From: an uncultured Lachnospiraceae bacterium
GTDB taxonomy: Bacteria > Bacillota > Clostridia > Lachnospirales > Lachnospiraceae
Direction: 5' to 3'
Length of the DNA stretch: 64,000 nt
NCBI GenBank assembly: GCA_902776305.1
Contig: CACYPS010000004.1
Coordinates: 176,624 to 240,623, forward strand
The notes under the pieces are model-generated. The model saw only the letters and a program-made list of their open reading frames with translations. It had not been told where the DNA came from and did not search any database. A program made the translations under genes and the position numbers. Positions 12,019 through 20,464 of the stretch are shown here, piece by piece (within the stretch, counting starts at the first letter, position 1; each line of letters begins with the position of its first letter).

Positions 12019-12561
12019 ATGGAGCAAACAATGATCAATAGAGGAATGACGGTGACTGCAAATCAAAAAACTACATATGAACGAGTTGGTAATCTCTATG
12101 AGAGGTGCAGGAAATCTCTCGGCAATAAGCGGAACGAAATACCGGAGTCAGCCATTCAGGAGATCACGAAGCTGTATGGCGATTTTGCTGAGTCTGAGAT
12201 ATGCAAGATTTTTGCAAATGAAGACTTCGGCTACACCAAGATCGTGGTCGAGAGACCGCTTCGAGATTCAAATGGTGAGCTGATTCTCAAGAAAGGCAAG
12301 AAGCAGGCGGACTCTACACTCAGGGATACGGAGAATGTGCCGCTGACTGAGGATATAGAGGAGCACTTTGCGCGGGAGGTGCTGCCATTTGCACCGGTTG
12401 CGTGGATCGATAAGAAAAAATCGAAGGTAGGGTATGAGATTCCGTTCACCCGTTATTTCTACAAGTACGAGGCACCGAGGCCGTCCAGTGAGATCATGGC
12501 GGAGATTCTGGAGCTGGAGAAGGAGCTGTCCGGAAGTCTGGAGGAGGTGTTTGGAAAGTGA
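12019..12561 (+). pseudogene. duplicated 3' end of hsdM
   Basis: From [20 protein letters not shown] onward (12091) this matches the C-terminal 157 residues of the upstream methylase with a few substitutions. The first 24 codons are unrelated filler. It lacks the SAM-binding and NPPF motifs, so it cannot methylate. It is a by-product of the duplication that flanks the DUF1016 gene. Confidence 0.85.
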
Positions 12562-12590
12562 GAGAGATGAAGGATAGTGGGGTAGAATGG
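12091..12590 (+). repeat. 500-bp direct repeat, right copy
   Basis: Right-hand partner of 10162-10661. Identity ends at the codons for GVEW of hsdS on one side and at AATCTCTATGAGA of hsdM on the other. Confidence 0.9.
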
Positions 12591-12656
12591 ATTGGGGAGA
12601 TACCAATTAGTTGGCAGACATTAAAATTGAAATATTTGGCTAAACAAATTGATTGA
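12567..12656 (+). pseudogene. hsdS stub (second copy)
   Basis: MKDSGVEWIGEIPISWQTLK is a typical HsdS N-terminal target-recognition start, but a stop occurs after 29 codons (TGA at 12654-12656) and no remainder of the gene follows. Confidence 0.75.
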
Positions 12657-12734
12657 TTATAAGAAATCTATGATTTATGAAATCGTAACTGGTAAAAAAG
12701 AAGTGCCTTAAAATAACTTATATAAGGAGATAAC

Positions 12735-12926
12735 ATGGCTATAAGGTTTATGACTATACATAAATCAAAGGGGATAGAAGCGGACTGCGTGTTGGTACTA
12801 GCATCGTCAGAAAGTCAATTGTTTAAGTGGCTTGAGATGAATGGAGAAGACATGAAATCTGAGACTGATGAAGACTATCGTCTGGGATATTTTTTACTTA
12901 ATTATAGGGCGATAGCCCGCGGTTGA
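12735..12926 (+). pseudogene. fragment of a UvrD/Rep-family helicase
   Basis: The 63-residue frame begins with MAIRFMTIHKSKGIEADCVL, the C-terminal helicase motif (THxxKGLE-like) of superfamily 1 UvrD/PcrA proteins, followed by about 35 plausible residues. The last 10 codons are read from repeat B. The fragment was therefore cut at both ends, and the right break is exactly at the island boundary repeat. Not expected to be functional. Confidence 0.7.
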
Positions 12927-12963
12927 CAGCCCGTGAGGGCTGTCAAGGGCTCAATGCCTGAGT
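12898..12963 (+). repeat. repeat B, right copy (66 bp)
   Basis: Direct copy of 6761-6826 with three mismatches. Here it precedes repeat A, whereas on the left side it follows it. Confidence 0.85.
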
Positions 12964-12970
12964 GAATGAT

Positions 12971-13015
12971 CGACTGCCGTGACTGAGAAACAGCTCTGCT
13001 GTTTCGAAGTGATTG
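12971..13015 (+). repeat. repeat A, right copy (45 bp)
   Basis: Identical to 6663-6707 in the same orientation. It ends 12 bases before the stop codon of the reverse-strand regulator. Confidence 0.85.
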
Positions 13016-13026
13016 TACAATAAACC

Positions 13027-13344
13027 TCAATCCACCCAAATATCCAACGTCTTCATCAACTTCTCTTTCTTCTCATCTGTAAGCATAAATATCCGGTCTT
13101 TAAGAGCGTTATCCAGCGCTGTCTCCTGATAGTCGGAATCAACCATCCCCACAAGATAGTCCAGTGTCACACCAGTCAACTTCGCGTAATAAATCAGTAC
13201 TCGGAGAGACATTGCAACGCGGTTATTTTCTACGTTGCTGATATAACCCGGCGTAACACCGAGAGCCTGAGCGACCTGAATCTGGGTCAGTCCGTTGCTG
13301 ATACGCAACGCTTTAATTTTTTTACCTAATGCTTCCTCGTTCAT
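13027..13344 (-). CDS. XRE-family transcriptional regulator
   Basis: A 105-residue Cro/CI-type DNA-binding protein with the HTH at residues 7-61 (IKALRISNGLTQIQVAQALG, then VTPGYISNVENNRVAMSL) and a short C-terminal helical segment. The start is placed at MNEEALG (13344), where AAGGAG lies five bases upstream, rather than at the longer frame start. It is divergent from the DUF3574-like gene across a 200-base AT-rich region. Confidence 0.85.
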   Translation of the reverse strand: MNEEALGKKIKALRISNGLTQIQVAQALGVTPGYISNVENNRVAMSLRVLIYYAKLTGVTLDYLVGMVDSDYQETALDNALKDRIFMLTDEKKEKLMKTLDIWVD

Positions 13345-13547
13345 AAGAACTCCTTCTTGAGTGAACAATTTAAACTACTCTCATAGTATATAAGAATATG
13401 CACACAAAATCTATATAAATATTAATAATTTATATTTTGGTTTTAAATATACTATTAAGCGTGCATCAAAGAGATTCGAAATCAAAAAAGACTTTGGTAA
13501 AACAAAAGGGTCAGACTATGATATTATAGTGTAAAAAGGAGAAAATT

Positions 13548-13994
13548 ATGTCTAAGAAAACAGGTATGATAGCGTTGATTATCGCGATAGCGAGCCTTTG
13601 CTGCTCAGTACTCTCGCTTGGTATGATGCTTCGCGGAAGTGGGAACCCGCAAAAGACAGAAACCGGAACAGTTAAGCAGTATGTTATGTATGTCGGAACA
13701 AACGACAAGGATACGTATCAGCCGGAACACACCAATGAAGAGGCTAGAGATATCGTGGATGAAATCTGTCTGAAATATTTTGAGGGATATACTCTTCAGG
13801 AAGCAATCGGTTCCTGGGTAGATGAAAAAAACAATGCTACGCATGAGTATACTCTGGTATGCTACTTTGACGATGCTGACAGGGATACAGTATATAAGGC
13901 TGCCGATGAAGTGATTGAGGCACTCAATCAGAATACAGTGCTGATCGAAACAAATGAGACGGAAATAGATTATTACGGCGGCCGGAACGGTTAA
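13548..13994 (+). CDS. small secreted or membrane-anchored DUF3574-like protein
   Basis: 148 residues: one N-terminal membrane anchor or signal segment (residues 5-27), then a compact domain (YVMYVGTNDKDT, then EAIGSW, then HEYTLVCYFDDAD) that resembles DUF3574 proteins. No enzymatic role is known. AAAAAGGAG lies before the ATG. The downstream YdcF-type gene begins 34 bases after the stop, so the two are probably cotranscribed. Confidence 0.65.
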   Translation: MSKKTGMIALIIAIASLCCSVLSLGMMLRGSGNPQKTETGTVKQYVMYVGTNDKDTYQPEHTNEEARDIVDEICLKYFEGYTLQEAIGSWVDEKNNATHEYTLVCYFDDADRDTVYKAADEVIEALNQNTVLIETNETEIDYYGGRNG

Positions 13995-14028
13995 GAAACA
14001 GTCGGTTATAGTACGGAGTTTACTAAAA

Positions 14029-15510
14029 ATGAACAGATTTATGAGAAAACGGAAGCTGTACTTTACGCAGGTCACAGCTGTGATCGCGGCTTGTTTGATT
14101 GTAATAATCGGAGGACGGATCCTGAACGGAAACCGGTTCGAGATGAGTATTCCATACGGATTTGATCAGGCTGTGATGCAGTCAGAGGATATTCAGATCA
14201 ACTGGGAAGACGGCAGAGAGATACCTGTCGAGGAGGTTTCGGTTCGAAACGAAAATGAAACGCTGATCGTCCTCAGTCCGGATAAGCCCGGCGACTATAT
14301 CATGCATGTGAAGAATAATGACGGGAGAGAACTGTTTTATGACGAATTGCATGTAAGCGGGATGCTGACGACGTATTCCATGCAGACCAGAAACTTTACC
14401 GGAGACAATGCAGTTATCGCCGGGATCACATTGCTTTTTCTCGGTCTCGCGGTGATCAGTATCATGCGCTTTGTAAAGCTCGGCGGACCGCAGCTGTGTT
14501 CCTATGATGCGATCTGGCTTTGCGGCGTCGGCATATTCTGCGCTGTGACAGGGCTGTATTTTCTGAACACTTTTATCAGGCGCATTGTGCAGGCTGAACT
14601 GGCCTGGATGAGATTCATCTATGAGACATTCAGTCTTTCCGGCTGGATATTTTCTCTGATTCTCATGCCGGCGATGTTTGCATTTTCAATTCTGATGATC
14701 GTGAGTAATATTGAACTTCTGCGGCATGAAAGGGCTCGTGTGCAGAATATTCTCGGATTGGGGATAGGAGTTGCCATTATTGCCTGTGAAATAGTCGGTT
14801 ATAAGATTCTCAGTATGGATTTCAGCGGATCGGAGATGCAGGTACGCATCTTCTACACACTCAGCAGCATGTATTATACGATATTCACATATTTTGAGTG
14901 TATTCTTATCGGATCTGTAGTCTGCGGTCTTCGAGCAGCCAGACACGTCCCGGCACCTGTGCAGGACTATATTCTGATTCTCGGATGCGGTTTCAGAAAA
15001 GACGGAACACTGCCGCCGCTTCTCAGAGGACGGGTCGACAAGGCAATCGAGTTCTGGAAAAAGCAGCAGGAGCAGGGCGGAAAAGAAGCGATACTGCTTC
15101 CCTCCGGCGGACAGGGCAACGGCGAGCCCATGCCGGAAGCCGAAGCGATGGGAAGGTATCTGCGGGAATGCGGAATCCCGGAGAGGGCCATCCTACAGGA
15201 GGAGAAATCCCGCAACACATATCAGAATATGGAATTTTCCAAGAAACTGATCGAGGAGCGCGAGGGGAGTGCCGAAGACAAGAATGTCATATTCGTGACG
15301 ACGAACTATCATGTATTTCGCAGCGGCGTCTGGGCAGGGCTTGCGAACCTGCGCGCCGAAGGTCTCGGCAGCGATACAAAATGGTGGTTCTGGCCGAACG
15401 CGTTCATTCGGGAGTGTGTTGGGCTTCTGGCGAACAGAATCGTACCGGAAGTAATCATATTGATTGTTTTAGTTATACTTTTCGGAGGAGTCGCTACGCT
15501 CATAGCATAA
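14029..15510 (+). CDS. YdcF/SanA-type DUF218 membrane protein
   Basis: 493 residues. The N-terminal part has a signal/TM segment (residues 10-30), an extracytoplasmic beta-rich stretch, and four more TM segments to about residue 300. A DUF218 domain follows (YILILGCGFRKDGTLPPLLR, GGQGNGEPMPEAEAMG, VTTNYHVFRSG), with a final TM helix. DUF218 proteins are linked to envelope integrity and vancomycin exclusion (SanA), and the SAM-binding YdcF is a relative, but the reaction is unknown. The DUF218 part is predicted to face the outside or the membrane. Confidence 0.85.
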   Translation: MNRFMRKRKLYFTQVTAVIAACLIVIIGGRILNGNRFEMSIPYGFDQAVMQSEDIQINWEDGREIPVEEVSVRNENETLIVLSPDKPGDYIMHVKNNDGRELFYDELHVSGMLTTYSMQTRNFTGDNAVIAGITLLFLGLAVISIMRFVKLGGPQLCSYDAIWLCGVGIFCAVTGLYFLNTFIRRIVQAELAWMRFIYETFSLSGWIFSLILMPAMFAFSILMIVSNIELLRHERARVQNILGLGIGVAIIACEIVGYKILSMDFSGSEMQVRIFYTLSSMYYTIFTYFECILIGSVVCGLRAARHVPAPVQDYILILGCGFRKDGTLPPLLRGRVDKAIEFWKKQQEQGGKEAILLPSGGQGNGEPMPEAEAMGRYLRECGIPERAILQEEKSRNTYQNMEFSKKLIEEREGSAEDKNVIFVTTNYHVFRSGVWAGLANLRAEGLGSDTKWWFWPNAFIRECVGLLANRIVPEVIILIVLVILFGGVATLIA

Positions 15511-15522
15511 TTTTAAGAATTC

Positions 15523-15616
15523 TTTGATACTGTATTCAGCTGATGCATTGTTACGCATATGTGGATGCCTTTGATACTGTGTTTAGCTGAAACATTATTA
15601 CGCATATATAGATGCA
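15523..15616 (+). repeat. two tandem 47-bp imperfect repeats
   Basis: Units at 15523-15569 and 15570-15616 both read TTTGATACTG...AGCTGA...ACGCATAT...GATGC and differ at about eight positions. Non-coding, between the YdcF gene and the decayed permease. Confidence 0.75.
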
Positions 15617-15662
15617 CGGGGTTTGCAGGGATTCTGTCTAATCTGATATAAGTTATTGGCAA

Positions 15663-16377
15663 ATGAATTTTGTGATTATGCATAAGTTTTCACTGGACAA
15701 TTACAAATTCCTTTTTTCCGGCGAGACAAATTTTCTTCGCTGGTACGGGAATACGCTGACGATTGCCGTGTGTATCGGTGTTCTCCACTCTGATTGTTCT
15801 CTGCGTGAGCTATGCACTCTCCAGGATGCGTTTTAAGGGAAGAAAATTTCTCATGAGATTCTGGCTCATACTCGGTATGTTCCCGGGCTTCCTTACCATG
15901 ATCTGCCTGTACTTCCTGCTCAAAACATTCGGCCTTACGCAGGCCGGCGCTGTCCCGGGTCTTATTCTGATTTCGGTCGCTAATTCAGGTATGGGCTATT
16001 ATGTCTGCAAAGGGTATTTCGACACGCTCCCGAGGTCTCTGGATGAGGCAGCTCTCATTGACGGAGCGTCCCGTGCAAGAATTTTCCTGACGATGGTCAT
16101 CCCGCTCTCCAAACCGATCATCATTTATACCGCGCTGACGGCGTTCATGGCGCCATGGTGCGATTATGTATTTGCTTCTTACGTAGCGTTCGGTCACGAT
16201 GCGAGCTACAACGTAGCGGTCGCCCTTCAGCGGTGGGTCGTTACAAATGACTATCAGGGCTATTTCACACGCTTCTGCGCGGGCGGTATCCTCGTTGCAG
16301 TACCGGTCACTCTGCTCTTTATGCTTCTGCAGAAGTACTACGTCGAGGGTGTCACAGGCGGTGCGGTAAAAGGCTGA
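15663..16377 (+). pseudogene. MalG-type sugar ABC transporter permease, truncated and frameshifted
   Basis: From ATG 15663 the frame reads MHKFSLDNYKFLFSGETNF then NTLTIAVCIGV, which is the region after the first TM helix of MalG-type permeases. It then shifts by one base near 15780, and the next frame gives VFSTLIVLCVSYALSRMRFK to the end, including the EAA loop (LDEAALIDGASRARIFLTMV, then PLSKP). The first TM helix and the malE, malF and ATPase neighbours are missing. This is a remnant of a maltodextrin-type importer beside the alpha-amylase gene. Confidence 0.8.
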
Positions 16378-16387
16378 GCGAGAATTT

Positions 16388-16470
16388 CAGGAACGCCTCG
16401 GCGTTCTTGCCGCGACGTGCGCGGCGCCAGGGCGCCTTTCACTGCGCACGTCTGCGATCCGCCGGAGGCA
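16388..16470 (+). repeat. dispersed palindromic repeat, copy 1
   Basis: Starts with the palindrome GGAACGCC-TC-GGCGTTCTTG, continues CCGCGACGTGCGCGGC, and ends TGCGATCCGCCGGAGGCA. Copies are at 18423-18502 (reverse), 25761-25796 (partial) and 32786-32867. It lies 10 bases after the permease stop. Confidence 0.85.
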
Positions 16471-16510
16471 TTTTCGTTTGCCTGACATATCATTCGGTGA
16501 AAGGAAAGTG

Positions 16511-18319
16511 ATGAAAAAGAAAACTGTGATTTTCGCTGCAATCATTTTACTCTGTGCGTTATGCGCGGGAATTGTGTTATGCAGCAGAAGCGGATATAAA
16601 AATGAATCAGCCGAGGCATCTGCACCTGATACCTCGGCCGTTTCTCAGATGAGTCTTGTAAACAGCGCTCTGACTGAGGACGTCCCGGATGATCATTACG
16701 GGACCACATATGAGGTGTTCGTATATTCATTTGCCGACAGCGACGGGGACGGGACAGGCGATTTGAACGGTCTGCGCGAAAATTTGGGCTACATTAATGA
16801 CGGAGATCCGTCATCGGATCTGGATCTTGGCGCCAATGCAATCTGGCTCATGCCGATTTTTCCCTCTCCGACATATCATAAGTATGATGCTGTGAACTAC
16901 ACGGATATAGACCCTGAGTACGGAACACTGGAGGATTTCGATGCTCTGCTCGCGGCGTGCCATGAGCGCGGCGTTGAGGTAATACTCGATCTTGCATTCA
17001 ATCACACGTCGACGGAGCACCCGTGGTTCAAAGCGGCAAAAGAATACCTGCAGAGCCTGCCTGAAGGAAAGGATCCGGTCAAAGAGGAGTGCCCGTATGT
17101 GTGGTATTATGTGTTCTCCCGGGAGAAGTACAACGGCTTTGTGCCGCTGGATGATACCTGGTTCTACGAAGCCAGGTTCTGGGAAGGTATGCCGGATCTT
17201 AATCTCAGCACGCCTGAGGTCAGGGAAGAGCTCACAAAGGTCATGAAATTCTGGCTGGAACGCGGCGTTGACGGCTTCCGGCTGGATGCTGTCACATCCT
17301 ACGTGACGGACAACACCGAGGGTAATATGGAGTTTATGACCTGGCTCGCGGACACGGCGCACGGGATTAAGGAGGATGCATACATAGTAGGAGAGGCCTG
17401 GGAGAATCAGGCCGCATACTCGAGGTATTACAGTACTGGCGTGAATTCATTCTTTGATTTCGCTTATTCCGGCGCGGATGGCATTATCGCGTCGGTCGTC
17501 AAGGGAAGCCGGTCCGCGAAATCTTACGCGAAATCGCTCGTTGACGAGGAGGAGCTCTATGCTTCTTTCAATGAGAATTTTATCAACGCCCCGTTCTATA
17601 CCAACCATGATATGGCCCGCAGCGCAGGATATTATGCAAATGATGACGGCAGCCGCACAAAGCTTGCCGGAGCGCTCAATCTTCTTATGACCGGAAATGC
17701 ATTCGTGTACTACGGCGAGGAGATCGGTATGAAAGGGTCAGGACGGGATGAAAATAAGCGGGCTCCCATGTACTGGATCTCGGAGGAAGAGGCCGCGGAG
17801 AGCAGTGCCGTAAGTCAGAATTCCGGATCCGAAGGGGAAGGGCTGTGGGAATTCGGTCCTGCGGCTGACGATAAAATGACTGTAGACATGCTAAGAAAGA
17901 CTTACGGCCGGGATCTTGATGCGATTATGTGCGACGGTCCGAAAGATATGGAAAACTTCCCCATGAAATTCGGGACTGTGTACGCGCAGATCGGGGAGGA
18001 GATGTCTATACACACGTATTACAGGAATGCGATTCATATACGAAATGCTTTTCCGGTGATTGCACGTGGAAAGACGGCAGTGGATTATGACCGATGCAAT
18101 GACGCGATATGCGCTATGATTCGGGAGGATACAGCGGGCAGGTACGAACCGGTGGAGATATTCGTAAATTCCACGGAACATCCGGCTTCGATCGACATAT
18201 CCGGTTCACCGTATACCGAACTTGGTGCGGTGCTCACGGTTTCCGGGGATGAGGTCGTACTTGAGGACGGGAAACTTGATCTGCCGCCTTACGGAATATG
18301 TGTGACGACACGGGCATAA
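16511..18319 (+). CDS. secreted GH13 alpha-amylase
   Basis: 602 residues. A positively charged signal sequence (MKKKTVIFAAIILLCALCAG) ends in VLCS, a poor lipobox, so it may be a lipoprotein or signal-anchored. A Ser/Ala linker leads to a GH13 barrel with all four conserved regions: DLAFNHTS, GFRLDAV (nucleophile Asp), VGEAWEN (acid/base Glu) and FYTNHDMA. It hydrolyses alpha-1,4-glucans outside the cell to products for import. ATG 16511 has GAAAGGAAAGTG before it; the longer frame start at 16478 is within non-coding DNA. It is next to the remains of a sugar permease, so the uptake partner here is lost. Confidence 0.92.
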   Translation: MKKKTVIFAAIILLCALCAGIVLCSRSGYKNESAEASAPDTSAVSQMSLVNSALTEDVPDDHYGTTYEVFVYSFADSDGDGTGDLNGLRENLGYINDGDPSSDLDLGANAIWLMPIFPSPTYHKYDAVNYTDIDPEYGTLEDFDALLAACHERGVEVILDLAFNHTSTEHPWFKAAKEYLQSLPEGKDPVKEECPYVWYYVFSREKYNGFVPLDDTWFYEARFWEGMPDLNLSTPEVREELTKVMKFWLERGVDGFRLDAVTSYVTDNTEGNMEFMTWLADTAHGIKEDAYIVGEAWENQAAYSRYYSTGVNSFFDFAYSGADGIIASVVKGSRSAKSYAKSLVDEEELYASFNENFINAPFYTNHDMARSAGYYANDDGSRTKLAGALNLLMTGNAFVYYGEEIGMKGSGRDENKRAPMYWISEEEAAESSAVSQNSGSEGEGLWEFGPAADDKMTVDMLRKTYGRDLDAIMCDGPKDMENFPMKFGTVYAQIGEEMSIHTYYRNAIHIRNAFPVIARGKTAVDYDRCNDAICAMIREDTAGRYEPVEIFVNSTEHPASIDISGSPYTELGAVLTVSGDEVVLEDGKLDLPPYGICVTTRA

Positions 18320-18325
18320 AAGAAG

Positions 18326-18424
18326 GGCTGCCGCATCAAAAGAGCAGTGCCGCCGCAATCTGTTGCAGACTTTTGAAATACTGTCTGCAATAGAATGTGG
18401 CTTCACACTTTTGATGCGACAGCC
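18326..18424 (+). repeat. 99-bp nested palindrome after the amylase gene
   Basis: GGCTG-C-CGCATCAAAAG pairs with CTTTTGATGCG-A-CAGCC at the ends, and a second hairpin, TTGCAGAC/GTCTGCAA, lies inside. It starts 6 bases after the stop codon and abuts the reverse copy of the dispersed repeat. Probably a 3' end structure or a small non-autonomous element. Confidence 0.75.
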
Positions 18425-18502
18425 TCCGACGGATCGCAGCCGCGCCTTAAGGAAGGTGCTTCGCACCATGCGCGGCGCGGCAAGAACGCCGAGGCGTTCT
18501 TG
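18423..18502 (-). repeat. dispersed palindromic repeat, copy 2 (reverse orientation)
   Basis: The reverse complement starts CAAGAACGCCTCGGCGTTCT and ends TGCGATCCGTCGGAGG, with the same layout as copy 1. Confidence 0.85.
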
Positions 18503-18530
18503 ATATTCTACACAAATAAATGACTCACGT

Positions 18531-18580
18531 CCCTCGGCATTTCTTGTTCCGACAAGTCATGCCGAGGGTTCTTTTATAAT
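18531..18580 (+). terminator. stem-loop terminator
   Basis: A perfect 10-bp stem, CCCTCGGCAT/ATGCCGAGGG, with the inner hairpin CTTGT-TCCG-ACAAG, followed by TTCTTTTATAAT. From here to 19116 I see no convincing gene; short frames on both strands lack supported starts. Confidence 0.8.
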
Positions 18581-19116
18581 GTGAACGGAGCCGAGTGCAG
18601 GAACTGTATCATCGTTTCGGATAAGGGACTCTGTTCAAGAAGGAAGGTCTCTGCCTTGATGAACGCAGGAATGAAATACATCCTTGAATTTTGGATGTTT
18701 TTCAAGCGGATGCTCAGAAGCAGGAGATATTCTGTGAACAATGAAGCAGTATTATCAAAATGGGAGCACAAAAGGTATGCCTAAGATTAACATAAATCTG
18801 CTGAGCCCGTCACCCACTACCTTCGAATATGCACGAAAAATCCACCACAAATTCGTTTATTTTTCCAACTTGAAAAAGAAATGGCTTGATTGTTATAGTG
18901 GATTCAGTGTTCAGCATTGCAAACGTCAAGCACTTTTTACAATATTTGGGTTATCTTCGTTTTTTTCCTTTCTATAGGCTCACTGTCAGAGTCAGCGAAC
19001 CCCTTTAGAATAATAATTCATCTGATTATTTTCTCCAAATCATTTTCATCTGATCATTTTCATCACCCAATCATGTTCTTTGTTAACAGTTTACTTATGT
19101 CCCGAAAGGAGATTCT

Positions 19117-20451
19117 ATGTCCGTATTTTCAGTTCCCTCACTTTCCGCACCCGACACTTCCGTTAATGCAAATGCAGTCTCCGGGAGATCTGTCTCCATG
19201 AGGCCTGCTATATCCGCTGCCTCACATAGTGAAAAAGATATTACTGCCGATGAAGAGTGCTTCCGCCGCCTTCGGTCATCCCTCATGGGCCGCCTTGATA
19301 TGGCAGGCGAAGTGAGCGACGAGGAGATAAGGCAGATGATTACGGAGCTTATCATGGAGGAGAGCCGCAGCTCCTATATGAATATCGAGAGAAGGACCGC
19401 CCTGTCCAAAGAACTGTTCTACTCGGTCCGCAGGCTCGATATCCTGCAGGATCTGATAGAAGACAAAGCTGTGACGGAGATCATGGTCAACGGACCCGAC
19501 AATATCTATGTGGAGAAGGACGGTCATCTTTTCAAATGGGACCATCGCTTCTCCTCCCGCGAAAAGCTCGACGATGTGATCCAGCAGATCGTGGGCAAGG
19601 TGAACCGTGTTGTAAACGAGTCCAGTCCGATCGTGGATGCCAGGCTGCCAGACGGCAGCCGCGTCAATGTCGTCATTGCTCCGGTCGCTTTGGACGGTCC
19701 CGTCCTCACGATCCGCCGCTTTCCCGAGGAGCCCATCACGATGGAAAAGCTGATCCGCTTTGGCAGCATCACGCAGGAGGCGGCGGAGTTTCTCGAAACG
19801 CTCGTTGCTGCAGGTTACTCCATTGTCATCGGCGGCGGCACCTCCGCCGGAAAAACTACTTTTCTCAATGCCCTTTCGAACTACATTCCCAAAACAGAAC
19901 GAATTATTACTATAGAAGACAATGCCGAGCTGCAGATCCAGGGAATCGGAAATCTCGTCCGCATGGAGGCCAAGTCCGCCAACATGGAGGGAGCGACCGA
20001 GGTCACCATACGTGACCTTATCAAGTCGAGCCTACGAATGAGGCCGGATCGGATCGTAGTCGGTGAGGTGCGCGGCGGGGAGGCGGTGGATATGTTACAA
20101 GCTTATAACACAGGGCATGACGGTTCATTATGCACCGTTCATGCCAATTCCTGCTATGACATGCTCTCGCGATTGGAGACAATGGTCCTGATGGCCTTCC
20201 CCCTGCCTCTCGCCGCGATTCGCCGCCAGATAGCTTCGGGTGTAGATATCCTCATTCATCTCGGAAGACTGTCGGACAGGTCCAGAAGGGTTCTGGAGAT
20301 CGCAGAGATTGACGGAATGAGCGGCGATGAGATCGAGATGCACAGCATTTTCAGATGGAATGACGCGATGGGAACTTTTGAGAAAGTCGGAGATCTGAGA
20401 CGAATGCACAAGCTCGAAAGAAGCGGGCTTGAACTTCCCCGGATGTCCTGA
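19117..20451 (+). CDS. tadA: Tad pilus secretion ATPase TadA/CpaF
   Basis: 444 residues, the hexameric ATPase that powers Flp/Tad pilus assembly. It has an N-terminal extension, ITEIMVNGPDNIYVEKDGHL (the CpaF N-terminal domain), Walker A GGGTSAGKTTFLNAL, an Asp box (ITIEDNAELQ), Walker B RPDRIVVGEVRGGEAVDM and the His box (GHDGSLCTVHANS). Walker A has Ala-Gly where Ser-Gly is usual, a tolerated change. GAAAGGAGATTCT precedes the ATG. First gene of tadA-tadB-tadC. Confidence 0.95.
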   Translation: MSVFSVPSLSAPDTSVNANAVSGRSVSMRPAISAASHSEKDITADEECFRRLRSSLMGRLDMAGEVSDEEIRQMITELIMEESRSSYMNIERRTALSKELFYSVRRLDILQDLIEDKAVTEIMVNGPDNIYVEKDGHLFKWDHRFSSREKLDDVIQQIVGKVNRVVNESSPIVDARLPDGSRVNVVIAPVALDGPVLTIRRFPEEPITMEKLIRFGSITQEAAEFLETLVAAGYSIVIGGGTSAGKTTFLNALSNYIPKTERIITIEDNAELQIQGIGNLVRMEAKSANMEGATEVTIRDLIKSSLRMRPDRIVVGEVRGGEAVDMLQAYNTGHDGSLCTVHANSCYDMLSRLETMVLMAFPLPLAAIRRQIASGVDILIHLGRLSDRSRRVLEIAEIDGMSGDEIEMHSIFRWNDAMGTFEKVGDLRRMHKLERSGLELPRMS

Positions 20452-20464
20452 GAGGGTTTTGTTT

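Noticed and set aside
18581-18784. Short frames on both strands between the amylase terminator and tadA (for example 67 codons forward)
   Set aside because: No convincing start signals or family pattern; the two strands compete, so I treat the region as non-coding.
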